DNA from: an uncultured Eubacteriales bacterium
GTDB taxonomy: Bacteria; Bacillota; Clostridia; Christensenellales; CAG-917
Assembly: GCA_900544575.1 (NCBI GenBank)
Contig: UQVO01000002.1
Location: 62,001-126,000, forward strand
DNA length: 64,000 nucleotides
Direction: 5' to 3'
The position numbers and the translations under genes were made by a program. Below the pieces are notes generated by a model, which was not told the DNA's origin, did no database searches, and saw nothing but the letters and a program-made list of their open reading frames with translations. Shown here in pieces: positions 34,331 through 44,315 of this stretch (its first letter is position 1; each line of letters starts with the position of its first letter).

Positions 34331-36292
34331 TCAGTTCTCCTTTGCCGCTCCGTTCAGCATTGCGACAAACTCGTTTTCGTCAATGATTTTTATGCCGAGT
34401 TTCTTTGCCTTGTCGAGCTTGCTTCCCGCATCTTCGCCCGCAAGCACCATATCCACCGTTTTGGACACGGAGGACGCGACCTCGCCGCCGTTGTTTTCGA
34501 TGAGCGCCGTCGCCTCGCCTCTCTTGTATGTGGGCAGCGACCCCGTGAGCACTATGCGCATACCGTCGAAAACCCCGCTCTTCTTTTCCGCTTCGCGCAC
34601 GCTGACCCCCGAAGCGTAAAGGTCGGAAAGCAGTTTTTTGTTCCCTTCGTCCGCAAACCACGCAAGAATGTTGTCCGCAAGTATTCCGCCTATTCCGTCC
34701 ACGGCAAGCAGAGCGTCCTTGTCCGCCTGTGCAAGCGCCTCGAAAGTGCCGAACTTCGCGCTGAGGTCCTTTGCGGTCTTTTTGCCTATGCCGTCTATGC
34801 CGAGCGCGAAAAGCAGCCTGTCCATCGTGGTATCCTTCGCCGCCGCAACCGCGGACACGAGATTTTCCGCCTTTTTGTCGCCGAAGCGGTCAAGCCCCGC
34901 GATGTCCTCTTTTTTCAGCTGCATAAGCTGAACGGGGGAAGTGAGGTGCAGTTCGTTGTAAAACTGCTCCGCCGTCTTTTCCGAAAAGCCGTCTATGTCC
35001 ATAGCGTCTTTGGACGCGAAATGGTCGAGGGCGGCGACTATCTGCGGAGCGCAATGCTCTCCCGTGCAGTAGATGAACGCACCCTCCTCTCTGACCGGCG
35101 CGCCGCAGGCGGGGCACACGGTGGGTTTTTCCACCTCTTTCGCCCCTTCGACTTCCTCCGCCACTCCCGTGATTTCGGGGATGACGTCGTTGCTGCGGCG
35201 GATGAAAACGCGGTCACCTATGCGCACCTTCTTTTTGAGGATGTCGCCGTAATTGTTGAGGGTCGCCCTCTTCACGGTCACGCCGCCGATGTCGACGGGG
35301 TCCAGGACAGCAAGCGGGTTGAGTTTCGCACTTCTCGACACCTGCCATACTACGTCGCGGAGCACCGTGGTCATCTCGTCCGCCTTGAATTTGTAGGCGA
35401 TTGCCCACTTCGGGAACTTTTCCGTATACCCTATCTCGTCGCGGAGCGCCGTGTCGTTCACCTTGAACACCACGCCGTCGATGAGAAAGTCCAGCGAATG
35501 CCTGAGCCCGTCCACCTTTTCCGCAAAAGCGAAGGCTTCATCCACCCCTTTCAGCACGGTAAAGTCGCTTTCCGTTTCAAATCCCTCTTCCGCAAGGAAG
35601 GCGTGCATCTCAGACTGCGAGGCGAAATGTTTGTCGCTGAAACCGATGTTGTACGCCATAAAAGACAGGTTGCGGTCCGCTGTCACGGCGGGGTCGAGGT
35701 TGCGTATCGCTCCCGCCGCTCCGTTGCGCGCGTTCTTTAACGGTTCGGAGCTTCTGCGGTTGTATTCTTCCAGTGCGCTGAGACGCATAATGCCTTCGCC
35801 CTGTATCTCTATCCTGCCCTTGTACGAAATGTTGCGCGGCACGCCGCTTATCGTTTTCACCTGTGCCGTGACCTCTTCGCCGACTGTGCCGTCGCCGCGC
35901 GTCGCCGCTTTTACGAGCGCTCCGTTTTCGTAAAGTATGTTGAGCGTCAGCCCGTCGAACTTGTATTCCGCCGTAAGCTCGGGTTCCTTTCCCGCCGCCT
36001 TTATCACTCTGTCGTACCAGTCGGCAAGCTCTTCGCGCGTCTTGCATTTGTCCAGGCTGTAAAGACGGAGAAGATGCTTTGACTGTGCGAACTTCTTCTG
36101 CGGAGCGCCGCCCACTCTGTGGGTCGGAGAGTTTTTGAGAGAATAACCCTCGCTCTCTTCGAGCGCGCGGAGTTCGTCGTAAAGCGCGTCGTATTCCGCG
36201 TCCGAAATTTCGGGCTCGTCCTGCTCGTAATAGAGGGCGGCGTACTTGTTGAGCTTTTCCACCAGCTCTTTCATTCTGTCGTAAGGTTTCAT
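34331..36292 (-). CDS. ligA: NAD-dependent DNA ligase
   Basis: A 653-residue replicative ligase. Adenylation motif AEYKFDGLTL (KxDG) is near residue 110. An OB domain follows, then a four-Cys zinc finger (CPACG to CTGEHC), HhH repeats (GIDGIGKKTA, VDGIGGILADN) and a C-terminal BRCT domain (FDGMRIVLTGSLPTYKRGEA). I chose the ATG at 36292 because AAGGAG lies five bases upstream; a GTG two codons earlier overlaps the uvrD stop. Confidence 0.97.
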   Translation of the reverse strand: MKPYDRMKELVEKLNKYAALYYEQDEPEISDAEYDALYDELRALEESEGYSLKNSPTHRVGGAPQKKFAQSKHLLRLYSLDKCKTREELADWYDRVIKAAGKEPELTAEYKFDGLTLNILYENGALVKAATRGDGTVGEEVTAQVKTISGVPRNISYKGRIEIQGEGIMRLSALEEYNRRSSEPLKNARNGAAGAIRNLDPAVTADRNLSFMAYNIGFSDKHFASQSEMHAFLAEEGFETESDFTVLKGVDEAFAFAEKVDGLRHSLDFLIDGVVFKVNDTALRDEIGYTEKFPKWAIAYKFKADEMTTVLRDVVWQVSRSAKLNPLAVLDPVDIGGVTVKRATLNNYGDILKKKVRIGDRVFIRRSNDVIPEITGVAEEVEGAKEVEKPTVCPACGAPVREEGAFIYCTGEHCAPQIVAALDHFASKDAMDIDGFSEKTAEQFYNELHLTSPVQLMQLKKEDIAGLDRFGDKKAENLVSAVAAAKDTTMDRLLFALGIDGIGKKTAKDLSAKFGTFEALAQADKDALLAVDGIGGILADNILAWFADEGNKKLLSDLYASGVSVREAEKKSGVFDGMRIVLTGSLPTYKRGEATALIENNGGEVASSVSKTVDMVLAGEDAGSKLDKAKKLGIKIIDENEFVAMLNGAAKEN

Positions 36293-36294
36293 TC

Positions 36295-38493
36295 TCACTC
36301 CTTGACGATTTTGAGGCTGTTCACCGCGATTGCGAGAGCGAAGCGTTTGACGCCCAGTCCCTTGAACGCGATTGCGGCGGTCTTATCCTCCCCTTCTCCG
36401 ACGGTGGAAATGATTATTCCCCTGCCGAATTTCGCGTGTTCGACGATGACGTCTTTTGTGAACGCGTCGAAATCGGCAGTCCCGCTTTTTGCCGCGGTGT
36501 GAGCGGCGGGAGCGGTGCGCGCGGGCGCCTTTCGGGAAAGGTTCGCAAGACGGTCGAGCGCGGGTGCGGCTTTCTTTTCGTAGAAAGCGCCGCCCACCCG
36601 TATCGACGGTTTTTCGCCGCGCATTTCGGTGATAAACCTGCTTTTCGGATTATAAACCGTTTCGCCGAAGCGGAAACGCGAGCGTGACGAAACGACGTAT
36701 AGCCGCTGTTTCGCGCGGGTTATGGCGACGTACATCAGCCGCCTTTCTTCCTCCACGTCGCCGTTGTTTATCGCCGCCGACGACGGGAAAACGCCCTCTT
36801 CGAGTCCGATTATGAACACGTTGTCGAACTCCAATCCCTTGACGGCGTGTATCGTGGCGACGGTGACGTAATTTTCGTCGTCCATTCCGTCGGAGTCCGA
36901 CACCAGCGACACGGACTGCATAAAGTCCGCCACAGTCGCTTCGGGATTGTCCTCGATGAAATTGCTCACCGCGCCGACCAGCCCTTCTATGTTTTCGTAG
37001 CGGTTGCGCTCTTCGGGGTCGTCGCTGTATTTGAGCGCGGCTTCCAGCCCGCTGCGCGAAATGACGTATTTCATAAAGTCGACGGGCGGCATTCCGTTCA
37101 CGGCGCGCTCGATATCAAAGGCGATTTCCGTGAATTTGGAGAGTTTTTTCTCCGTGCCCGCCGACAGCAGTCCGCCCTTTTTCAGCACGCCGTAAAAGGA
37201 AAGTCCCGACTGCGCCGAAACCTGCGAAAGTTCGTTCACCGCCGACTGCCCTATTCCGCGCTTCGGATAGTTCACAATGCGCAGGAAACTGTCGTTGTCG
37301 TCCGGGTTGAGCGCAAGGCGCACATATCCCAGCGCGTCCTTGATTTCCTTGCGTTCGAAGAAACGGAAGCCGCCGAAAACCTTGTACGGAATGCCGTGCA
37401 GGGTGAAATCCTCTTCGAAAAGCCGCGTGAGCGAGTTGGCGCGCACGAGCACCGCCATATCGCGGTAGTTTTCTCCCCTTTCCACGAGGGAATTTATCAT
37501 ACGGCTGACATAAGACGCTTCGTCGCGGTCGCCGTATGCCTCGTAGTATTCCACTTCCGAGCCGCCACCTACCGAGCTCCACAGAGTCTTTGCGTTGCGC
37601 GCGGAATTGTTCTTTATGACGTTGTTCGCGGCGTCGAGGATGGCTTTGGTGCTGCGGTAATTGCGTTCGAGCTTGTACACCTTCGCACCCGGGAAATCCT
37701 TCGGGAAATCGAGTATGTTTCTGATTTCCGCCCCGCGCCAGCTGTATATGCTCTGGTCCTCGTCGCCGACCACAAACAGATTGCCCCACTTTTCGGCAAG
37801 CATACGGACGAGTCTGTATTGCAGCTTGTTCGTATCCTGAAATTCGTCCACGTTGATGTAGCGGAACCTGTTCTGCCAGCGTTCGAGCACGTCGGGACAC
37901 TTTTCGAAGAGTTCTACCGTCCTCAACAACAGGTCGTCGAAATCCATTGCGTTGCACGCTTTGAGTTCGCGTTCGTACGCGGCATAGACGAGAGTGACTT
38001 CTCTCGCGTCCGTGACGTAGTCCTTTATCTCTTCGCAATAAGCGTCGGGCGCGAGCGCCGCCGTCTTCGCCTGCGAGATACGGTTGAGATATATCCCCTT
38101 TTTCTTCGGGTCCGCTCCGTGCACGTTCTCGCACACGCGCTTGACCACCCGCTCGCTTTCGAGGTCGGTGTAAATGGTGAAATTGTCGCCGTATCCGAGT
38201 TTGTCAGCATCCATACGCAGCATACGGGCGCACATAGAGTGAAAAGTGCTTGTCCACACGCCCGCATATGTGCCGAGTTCGCGCTCTATGCGCTCCTTCA
38301 TTTCGTTGGCGGCCTTGTTGGTGAAAGTTATGGCAAGGATATTGTAAGGGTCGACGCCGGCGTCCACAAGCGCGCAGATGCGCGCGGTGAGCACACGCGT
38401 CTTGCCGCTGCCCGCTCCCGCAATGACCAGAATTGCCCCTTCCGTATCGTGTACGGCAAGCAGCTGCTGTTCGTTCAGTCCGAAATCACGCAT
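36295..38493 (-). CDS. pcrA: ATP-dependent DNA helicase UvrD/PcrA
   Basis: A 732-residue superfamily-1 helicase for repair and displacement of RecA or stalled polymerases. LNEQQLLAV (Q motif), Walker A IAGAGSGKTRVL, YINVDEFQDTN, GDEDQSIYSWRGAE, TIHAVKGLEFDNVF and VAITRAKQRLYV are all in order. A C-terminal Tudor-like region binds RNA polymerase in relatives. The pcrA-ligA pair is a conserved Firmicutes operon. The promoter lies so close that the mRNA may be leaderless. Confidence 0.95.
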   Translation of the reverse strand: MRDFGLNEQQLLAVHDTEGAILVIAGAGSGKTRVLTARICALVDAGVDPYNILAITFTNKAANEMKERIERELGTYAGVWTSTFHSMCARMLRMDADKLGYGDNFTIYTDLESERVVKRVCENVHGADPKKKGIYLNRISQAKTAALAPDAYCEEIKDYVTDAREVTLVYAAYERELKACNAMDFDDLLLRTVELFEKCPDVLERWQNRFRYINVDEFQDTNKLQYRLVRMLAEKWGNLFVVGDEDQSIYSWRGAEIRNILDFPKDFPGAKVYKLERNYRSTKAILDAANNVIKNNSARNAKTLWSSVGGGSEVEYYEAYGDRDEASYVSRMINSLVERGENYRDMAVLVRANSLTRLFEEDFTLHGIPYKVFGGFRFFERKEIKDALGYVRLALNPDDNDSFLRIVNYPKRGIGQSAVNELSQVSAQSGLSFYGVLKKGGLLSAGTEKKLSKFTEIAFDIERAVNGMPPVDFMKYVISRSGLEAALKYSDDPEERNRYENIEGLVGAVSNFIEDNPEATVADFMQSVSLVSDSDGMDDENYVTVATIHAVKGLEFDNVFIIGLEEGVFPSSAAINNGDVEEERRLMYVAITRAKQRLYVVSSRSRFRFGETVYNPKSRFITEMRGEKPSIRVGGAFYEKKAAPALDRLANLSRKAPARTAPAAHTAAKSGTADFDAFTKDVIVEHAKFGRGIIISTVGEGEDKTAAIAFKGLGVKRFALAIAVNSLKIVKE

Positions 38494-38499
38494 AAAAGA

Positions 38500-38528
38500 A
38501 TGATAACACAAGCGGGTGGAAAACACAA
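38500..38528 (-). promoter_or_regulatory. Candidate promoter of pcrA-ligA-thioesterase
   Basis: TTGTGT, a 17-bp spacer and TATCAT (38505-38500). The start point predicted six to seven bases on would fall on the A of the pcrA ATG (38493). No ribosome site precedes that ATG. Confidence 0.45.
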
Positions 38529-38675
38529 TCCAAACGGGCGTGCGAATGACGAAAAGGACTTTGCCGACCGACGGAAAGATTATGAAACGCCGCCTCATAG
38601 CCGCGTACGGCGCCCGTCGCGGGACGTGCGCGCGACGTTAACGATAATTTTTTAAAATTGTTTTTTAATGTGCCG

Positions 38676-38704
38676 TTGATATTTGCGGAAGAATATGATA
38701 CTAT
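38676..38704 (+). promoter_or_regulatory. Promoter of the DUF1508 protein gene
   Basis: TTGATA (38676-38681), a 17-bp spacer and TACTAT (38699-38704), 29 bp before the ATG; a TATAAT lies three bases further on. Confidence 0.55.
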
Positions 38705-38733
38705 AATTTCGATTTGTCTTCGGAGGATGAATT

Positions 38734-40230
38734 ATGGCGGATTATTTGGATAATTACGCGGATATCGTATTTTTGGACAGCGAGCTCGAAGATGACGACG
38801 ACAACGCCCCCGTCGGGGAATTGATTGAAGTCGTTGACGGCAAAGTGCGCATTGCGGAAAAGAAAGAGCCCGCTCCGCAGACGGCGGAAAGCGCTCCCGA
38901 AGAGAAGGAGGAAGCTCCCTCTCCCGCAACGGCCGACGAAACTCCCGTCGTGCAGCAGCTCCCGGTTTTCCCCGCGGCCGTGGCAGAAGAACAACCCGAA
39001 GCGAAAGACGGCGAAAGCGCCGCGCAAGAAAATGCGGACGCCGCGGACGAGCTTCCCGCTCCCGACCCCGTTTATCTCTACCCTTACGGCATAACGCCCG
39101 CGGACAATTCCGCCGCGGAGGAAGTCCCCTCGGCGGCAAACGGCGAAGAAATTTCCTCCCCCGCCGAAGAAGCGGAGGAAACGGCGGAACCCGCCGCCGA
39201 AGCCGCGCCTGTCGCGGAGGAAATTCCCGCCGCGCCTGCGGAAAACGATGACGTGACCGAAAGCGTTCCCGTCGCCGCAGAGCCCGTGCGTGAAGAAGCC
39301 GCAGAAAAAGAGACTCCCTCAAAGAAGGCAAAGCCCGTTTCTCATCTCATCATACAGTCCGCCGCCGACGACGGCAACGTATGGGGCAACGCGGTAATCA
39401 AACCCGCTAAAAAGGCGGAAAAGAAGCCTGAAAAGGCGGAAGAATCCGCTGCCGCCGACACCGTAAATGCGGAAAAAGCAGAAGCACCCGCCGCGGCAAA
39501 GAAAAAGGCTGCCGCAAGCGCAAACAAGAGCACAGAAACTGCCAAGGAGGAAAATAAAGTGGCTAAAACCAAAGCAGCGTCCGAAGACGCCAAGAAAGAC
39601 ACCAAGAAAGCCGCCGCAAAACCGGCTGCCAAGAAGGAAACCGCTCCGAAAGCGGAAGCGAAACCCGCCGCGAAGAAAGAAACCGCGGCAAAGAGCGACG
39701 CTGCAAAGACTGCGGCAAAGAAAGCGGACGCAAAAGCCGCTCCTGCGGCGAAGACCGCCGCGGCGAAACCCGCAAAAGAAGAAACCAAAAAGCCCGAAAC
39801 GCGTGAGCAGGTCATCGAGGAAGGCGACGCAAGCACTCCGCACGGAAAGTTCGTCATCAAAAAGACGGACAAAGGCAATTTCGTCTACAAACTCTACTCT
39901 TCCAATTACAGAGTCGTCGCAATCGGCGCGGGGCTTTACACTTCCATCGCCTCCTGCAAGACGGGCATAAACAGCGTACGCAACAATGCCGCCACCGCTC
40001 CCATCGAGGACCAGACACTCCAGAAGTGGGAAGAGCTCAAATTCCCCAAGTGGCAGATTTATACCGACAAGCAGGGTGAAATACGTCTGCGTCTGCTCGC
40101 CGCCAACGGCAACATCGTCGCCACCACCAACGACGGCTATCTGTCCAAGGAAGCGGCAAAGAAAGGCATAGCGGCAATCGCCCGCGCGGCAAAGGGTTCG
40201 GAGATAGTCCGCAACGACGATCTCTGGTGA
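38734..40230 (+). CDS. Acidic/basic low-complexity protein with two C-terminal DUF1508 repeats
   Basis: A 498-residue protein. Residues 1-210 are Glu/Ala/Pro-rich and acidic. Residues 230-365 are Lys/Ala-rich and histone-H1-like. The last ~130 residues hold two DUF1508 (YegP-type) beta units beginning GKFVIKKTDKGNFVYKL and PKWQIYTDKQGEIRLRL. GGAGGATG precedes the ATG. An in-frame GTG at 39559, eight bases after a perfect AAGGAGG, could give a separate 223-residue basic product. DUF1508 function is unknown. The Lys/Ala tail suggests nucleic-acid contact, which is inference. Confidence 0.85.
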   Translation: MADYLDNYADIVFLDSELEDDDDNAPVGELIEVVDGKVRIAEKKEPAPQTAESAPEEKEEAPSPATADETPVVQQLPVFPAAVAEEQPEAKDGESAAQENADAADELPAPDPVYLYPYGITPADNSAAEEVPSAANGEEISSPAEEAEETAEPAAEAAPVAEEIPAAPAENDDVTESVPVAAEPVREEAAEKETPSKKAKPVSHLIIQSAADDGNVWGNAVIKPAKKAEKKPEKAEESAAADTVNAEKAEAPAAAKKKAAASANKSTETAKEENKVAKTKAASEDAKKDTKKAAAKPAAKKETAPKAEAKPAAKKETAAKSDAAKTAAKKADAKAAPAAKTAAAKPAKEETKKPETREQVIEEGDASTPHGKFVIKKTDKGNFVYKLYSSNYRVVAIGAGLYTSIASCKTGINSVRNNAATAPIEDQTLQKWEELKFPKWQIYTDKQGEIRLRLLAANGNIVATTNDGYLSKEAAKKGIAAIARAAKGSEIVRNDDLW

Positions 40231-40385
40231 GCCTTTCGCCCGATATCCGACCGCAAAAGCGGCGCAGACTCTCCTGCGCCGAAGCACGAAAGAAAGTCCT
40301 GCGGCACTGCGTGACAACCGCAGCGCGGGCGGCGCACAAAAGCATACCGTGAGCACTGTATCTTACGAATGTGCACAAAAGACGA

Positions 40386-40414
40386 AAAGAGCGGCATAAG
40401 CCGCTCTTTCCTTT
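40386..40414 (+). terminator. Terminator after the DUF1508 protein gene
   Basis: Stem AAAGAGCGGC / GCCGCTCTTT with an ATAA loop, followed by CCTTTTG. It lies 156 bp past the stop and could act in both directions. Confidence 0.75.
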
Positions 40415-40497
40415 TGCCGTCGTGCTTTGCGGCAACATTTCAGACCAGCTTCTTACATCGGCGGCGCTTGCCGCTATCGGCTTATGCCGACACGAAA

Positions 40498-40534
40498 GCA
40501 AAAGACGGACGTCCGGATGACATCCGTCTTTTGC
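40498..40534 (-). terminator. Terminator at the end of the sugar operon
   Basis: 12-bp stem GCAAAAGACGGA / TCCGTCTTTTGC with a 13-nt loop. On the minus strand it lies 58 bp after the YczE-like gene and ends in TTTTGCTTTC. Confidence 0.65.
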
Positions 40535-40591
40535 CGAATCCAGGAAGAGATGAAACAGGCTTTCGTACAGATTCTTCAAAAAAGGAGGGTA

Positions 40592-41311
40592 TTATGAAGC
40601 TGTTGGCTGATAGTCTGATTTTGCTTTTTCGCGCACATATACGCGTGCGGCGTCCTTTGCTATATACGGCGGATATATACCGATTCTGCCGAAAAGACGG
40701 CGCGTCGGCTTTTGCAGGATGTCGAGCATCGGACCGTGTATCACGAATGCGATTGCAGTGCCCTCGCGTATAGTCCACGGCAGGTCGGCTATGGGGGTGA
40801 TTATCGCTATAAGCACCACGAACAGCACGTCGAACGCCATCCTGACCTTGCCCATCGAAAACGGTGTGCGGTCCGCTATGCAGACGCAGAAGCCTTCCAT
40901 AGGCACTCTTATGAGATAGGACTCGATTATGGTTATCAGTCCCACCGCCTTGCACACGATTGCCGCGGCAAGCACGAATATCTTTGCGGCATACGAGCCG
41001 AGAGTCACGCCGTCGAACACCCATCGGGTGAATATCGCGGTGAAGAATCCGCTCCCGAACACGAACACCAGCTGAAAGAGTTCCGTGAGTCGGAAGCTCC
41101 TGCGCTTGATAAGGATTTGACCGAGCAGAAACACCCCCGACATTGCGGCATATATTATGCTGACATCCACACCCGACACATACGATATCGTCAGCCCGAA
41201 GGCGTCGTACGCGCCTATCCCTATGTCGGGTATCATACTGAGCGCCACTCCGAAGTGTGTTATGGCGACGCCCGCTACGAGAAGAACGAATTTTTTGATG
41301 AGCAGAACCAT
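40592..41311 (-). CDS. YczE/YyaS/YitT-like integral membrane protein
   Basis: A 239-residue protein with about five to six membrane helices. IPDIGIGAYDAFGLTIS near the N-terminus matches the YczE/YyaS pattern. The ATG at 41311 has a GGAGGAGG ribosome site. Proteins of this family are of unknown or poorly defined transport function. It is the last gene of the xylose-type operon, 17 bp after xylB, so a role in sugar or metabolite movement is possible but unproven. Confidence 0.85.
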   Translation of the reverse strand: MVLLIKKFVLLVAGVAITHFGVALSMIPDIGIGAYDAFGLTISYVSGVDVSIIYAAMSGVFLLGQILIKRRSFRLTELFQLVFVFGSGFFTAIFTRWVFDGVTLGSYAAKIFVLAAAIVCKAVGLITIIESYLIRVPMEGFCVCIADRTPFSMGKVRMAFDVLFVVLIAIITPIADLPWTIREGTAIAFVIHGPMLDILQKPTRRLFGRIGIYPPYIAKDAARVYVREKAKSDYQPTAS

Positions 41312-41328
41312 TCGTCCTCCTCCGCACG

Positions 41329-42771
41329 TCATTTAAGGCGCGCGTACAGTTTCTTGAATTCGCAGAATTTCTTCTCGTATGCGGCGTATCTGTCCTTCAC
41401 GGGCATAAACACGTCCGTGTCGCCGATTAGCTCGTCGCAGGCGGCAGTGAGCGACGGATACGCTCCGCACCCCACCATCGCGAGAATGACGGCTCCCAAC
41501 CCCGCACCGTCCGAAGTGTTGATGCGTCTGAGTTCAAGCCCCAGAATGTCGGAGAGAATCTGCATCCACTTGTCCGAGCGCGACCCTCCGCCTATGACCC
41601 TTGCGTACCCTGCCGACGCTCCCATCGACTTTATGTTTTCGTAGCAGTCTTTCAGACCGAAGCAAATACCTTCGAGCACACTTTTTGTCATATCCGAGCG
41701 TTTATGCGACAGATTCAGTCCGTAAAACGCTCCTTTTGCGTTGGGGTCGTTTATGGGGCTGCGCTCGCCCATCAGATAAGGCAGAAAGAGAAGGTCGTCG
41801 GTCTTGCATACGTCGACTTCGTCGAGAAGCTTCCCTACGGTGCTGTCGACTATTTCCTCCGCCCACCATTTCATCGCGCCCGCCGACGTGAGCATACACC
41901 CCATAAAGTGGAACCTCCCGTTTGCGTGACGGAAGACGTGCATACCGCCGTTGGTGCTCGCGGCAAATTCCGCACAGGGGGCAAACACGACGCCGCTGGT
42001 GCCGAGAGAGACGAACATACTGCCCTCTTTCACCGTGCCCGTGCCGACAGCGCCGACCGCCTGGTCGCCGCCGCCGATTATAACCTTCGCCGAGGTGCTC
42101 ATTCCGCTTTCGGCGGCAAATGCGGGCGAAACGGTGCCGATTACGTCGGTGGATTCGAAAATCGCGGGAAGCTGTGCTTCGCTGATGCCGATGAGGTCGA
42201 GCATAGGCGCGCTCCACCTGCGGTTTTTCACGTCGAAATAAAGCGTACCGCTGTCATCGGATACGTCGCTCCCGAAAACTCCGCTGATTTTGTAGGCGAT
42301 GTAATCCTTCGGCAGCATTATTTTCGCTATCTTTGCGAAGTTGTCCGGTTCGTGCTTTTTCAGCCACATCAGCTTGGGCGCCGTAAAGCCCGTGAACGCC
42401 ACGTTGCCCGTCCATTCGAGCAGTTTTTCTCTGCCGACTTCTTCGTTGAGATAAGCGCACTCCTCAGTCGTGCGGTTGTCGTTCCAGAGTATCGCGGGAC
42501 GGATGACGTTGTCATCTGCGTCGAGCACGACAAGTCCGTGCATCTGTCCGCAGAAAGAAATGCCTTCGACTGCGCTCATATCCTGCCGCTCGCCGAGCTT
42601 GCGGACGCAGTCTAGAACCGCAGCATACCACTCTTCGGGCTTCTGTTCCGACCAGCCCTCTTCCGGAAGATAAAGCGGATAGTCGGCAGACGCGCTGTCG
42701 ATTATTTTGCCGCCCGCGTCCGCGAGGACGAGTTTGACGGATGAAGTTCCGAGGTCCACTCCGAGATACAT
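41329..42771 (-). CDS. xylB: Xylulokinase
   Basis: A 480-residue FGGY kinase that phosphorylates D-xylulose. YLGVDLGTSSVKLVLAD opens the protein. GISFCGQMHGLVVLD, ILWNDNRTTEEC, GGGDQAVGAVGTG and IGGGSRSDKWMQILSD match XylB. The Met-His pair in the QMHG block is characteristic of xylulokinases. It follows xylA after 76 bp with a short hairpin between. Substrate is inferred from family and neighbour. Confidence 0.93.
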   Translation of the reverse strand: MYLGVDLGTSSVKLVLADAGGKIIDSASADYPLYLPEEGWSEQKPEEWYAAVLDCVRKLGERQDMSAVEGISFCGQMHGLVVLDADDNVIRPAILWNDNRTTEECAYLNEEVGREKLLEWTGNVAFTGFTAPKLMWLKKHEPDNFAKIAKIMLPKDYIAYKISGVFGSDVSDDSGTLYFDVKNRRWSAPMLDLIGISEAQLPAIFESTDVIGTVSPAFAAESGMSTSAKVIIGGGDQAVGAVGTGTVKEGSMFVSLGTSGVVFAPCAEFAASTNGGMHVFRHANGRFHFMGCMLTSAGAMKWWAEEIVDSTVGKLLDEVDVCKTDDLLFLPYLMGERSPINDPNAKGAFYGLNLSHKRSDMTKSVLEGICFGLKDCYENIKSMGASAGYARVIGGGSRSDKWMQILSDILGLELRRINTSDGAGLGAVILAMVGCGAYPSLTAACDELIGDTDVFMPVKDRYAAYEKKFCEFKKLYARLK

Positions 42772-42847
42772 AGTGCGCTCCGTACGGTCCCGCGGACGTC
42801 ATGTCCGCGAAACCGCTGTCTTAATGTTTGTTGTTGTCGGACAATTC

Positions 42848-44158
42848 TCAGCCGAACATTATTTCGTTGAGAACCGCTTCGAGATATTCCTGTCTGCCGC
42901 TTTCGACCTTGATTTCGCCGAGCCCCATCGCATAGTCGTAGAGCTCCTGCAAATCCGTCTTGCCTTCGACAATCTTCTTTCCGATGCCGGAATTGTAGCT
43001 GGCGTATCTTTCCTCGACGAAACGGTCTATTCTGCCGTCCTCGATGACCTTGACCGCAAGGCGCAGACCGAGCGCGAACGCGTCCATACCCGCGATATAC
43101 GCGAGCAGGATGTCCTCGAAGGTGTTGGACTGACGGCGGGTTTTCGCATCGAAGTTGAGTCCGCCCGTGGTGAAGCCGCCCGCTTTGATGACTTCGTACA
43201 TACAAAGCATAGTTTCGTAGATGTTTGTCGGGAACTGGTCCGTGTCCCAGCCGAGCAGATAGTCGCCCTGGTTTGCGTCGATGGAGCCGAATCCGCCGTT
43301 GACGCTGGCAACGCGCAGTTCGTGCTGGAAGGTATGTCCCGCAAGAGTGGCGTGGTTGGCTTCGATGTTGAGCTTGAAATCCCCTTCCAGCCCGTACGTA
43401 CGGATGAAGTTCATACAGGTCGCCGCATCGAAATCGTATTGATGCTTGGTGGGTTCCTTCGGCTTCGGTTCGAGGTAGAAAGTGCCCTTGAAACCTTTTG
43501 CACGGGCGTAATCGCGCGCCATACGCATAAAGCGGCCGAGATTGTCGAGTTCGAGCGCCATATCCGTATTGAGCAAAGTGTCGTAGCCTTCTCTGCCGCC
43601 CCAGAAAACGTAGCCGTCCGCGCCGAGTTTTATCGCCGCGTCAATGCCCGCTTTGACCTTTGCCGCGGACACCGCGTAAACGTCCGCGTTGGGGCTTGTC
43701 GCCGCGCCCGCCATAAACTTCTTGTCACCGAAGTTGTTGGCGGTGTTCCACAACAGTTTTTTCCCGTGCTTCTTCTGCAAAACGGCGATGTAATCCACCA
43801 TCTCGCCGAAATATTTCATACTCTCGGCGACCGTCTTGCCTTCGGGGGCGATATCAACGTCGTGGAAACAATAGTAGTCGAGCTGCAACTTGTCCATAAG
43901 CTCGAATGCGAAATCCGCCTTTTTGCGGTACATCGCGAGAGGGTCGGCGGCAAGGCCGAAACTCTTGTCTATCGTGCCGGAGCCGAACATATCCACGCCT
44001 TCGGCGTCGATTGTGTGCCAGTAGCTCATCGCGAATTTGAGATGTTCGCGCATGGGCTTGCCCATAATCACTTCGTTCGGGTTGTAAAACTTGAACGCAA
44101 ACGGGTCTTTCGACTTCGGGCTGTATTCCACTTTTTTGATTTCATCATACTTTTTCAT
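42848..44158 (-). CDS. xylA: Xylose isomerase
   Basis: A 436-residue enzyme that converts D-xylose to D-xylulose. [12 protein letters not shown] contains the catalytic His-Asp region, and [37 protein letters not shown] and [14 protein letters not shown] hold the two metal sites. [21 protein letters not shown] is also conserved. The length is the class II form. It lies downstream of the ABC importer genes and upstream of xylB. Confidence 0.97.
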   Translation of the reverse strand: MKKYDEIKKVEYSPKSKDPFAFKFYNPNEVIMGKPMREHLKFAMSYWHTIDAEGVDMFGSGTIDKSFGLAADPLAMYRKKADFAFELMDKLQLDYYCFHDVDIAPEGKTVAESMKYFGEMVDYIAVLQKKHGKKLLWNTANNFGDKKFMAGAATSPNADVYAVSAAKVKAGIDAAIKLGADGYVFWGGREGYDTLLNTDMALELDNLGRFMRMARDYARAKGFKGTFYLEPKPKEPTKHQYDFDAATCMNFIRTYGLEGDFKLNIEANHATLAGHTFQHELRVASVNGGFGSIDANQGDYLLGWDTDQFPTNIYETMLCMYEVIKAGGFTTGGLNFDAKTRRQSNTFEDILLAYIAGMDAFALGLRLAVKVIEDGRIDRFVEERYASYNSGIGKKIVEGKTDLQELYDYAMGLGEIKVESGRQEYLEAVLNEIMFG

Positions 44159-44315
44159 AGCTTACCTCTCTTATAGGATGGGATTTACCCTGATTACCCT
44201 TTTTACCCCGCCAAACAAACCTGCGTTTTCGGCTATACGAACCCGACGCACGCGTGCGCGCCCGACGTCCGTATTGAGATTTCTTCGGGGGATGCCGCCC
44301 GAAAGGGCGGCGTTG

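Larger units (their letters stand above)
40231..40591. other. Convergent intergenic region
   Basis: 361 bp between the DUF1508 protein and the converging YczE-like gene. It holds two hairpin terminators, annotated separately, and no supportable reading frame or known RNA. Confidence 0.7.

Noticed and set aside
36847..38655. 602-codon plus-strand open frame opposite pcrA
   Set aside because: Antisense to the helicase, with shadow-type composition (many Arg, His, Val) and no family match.
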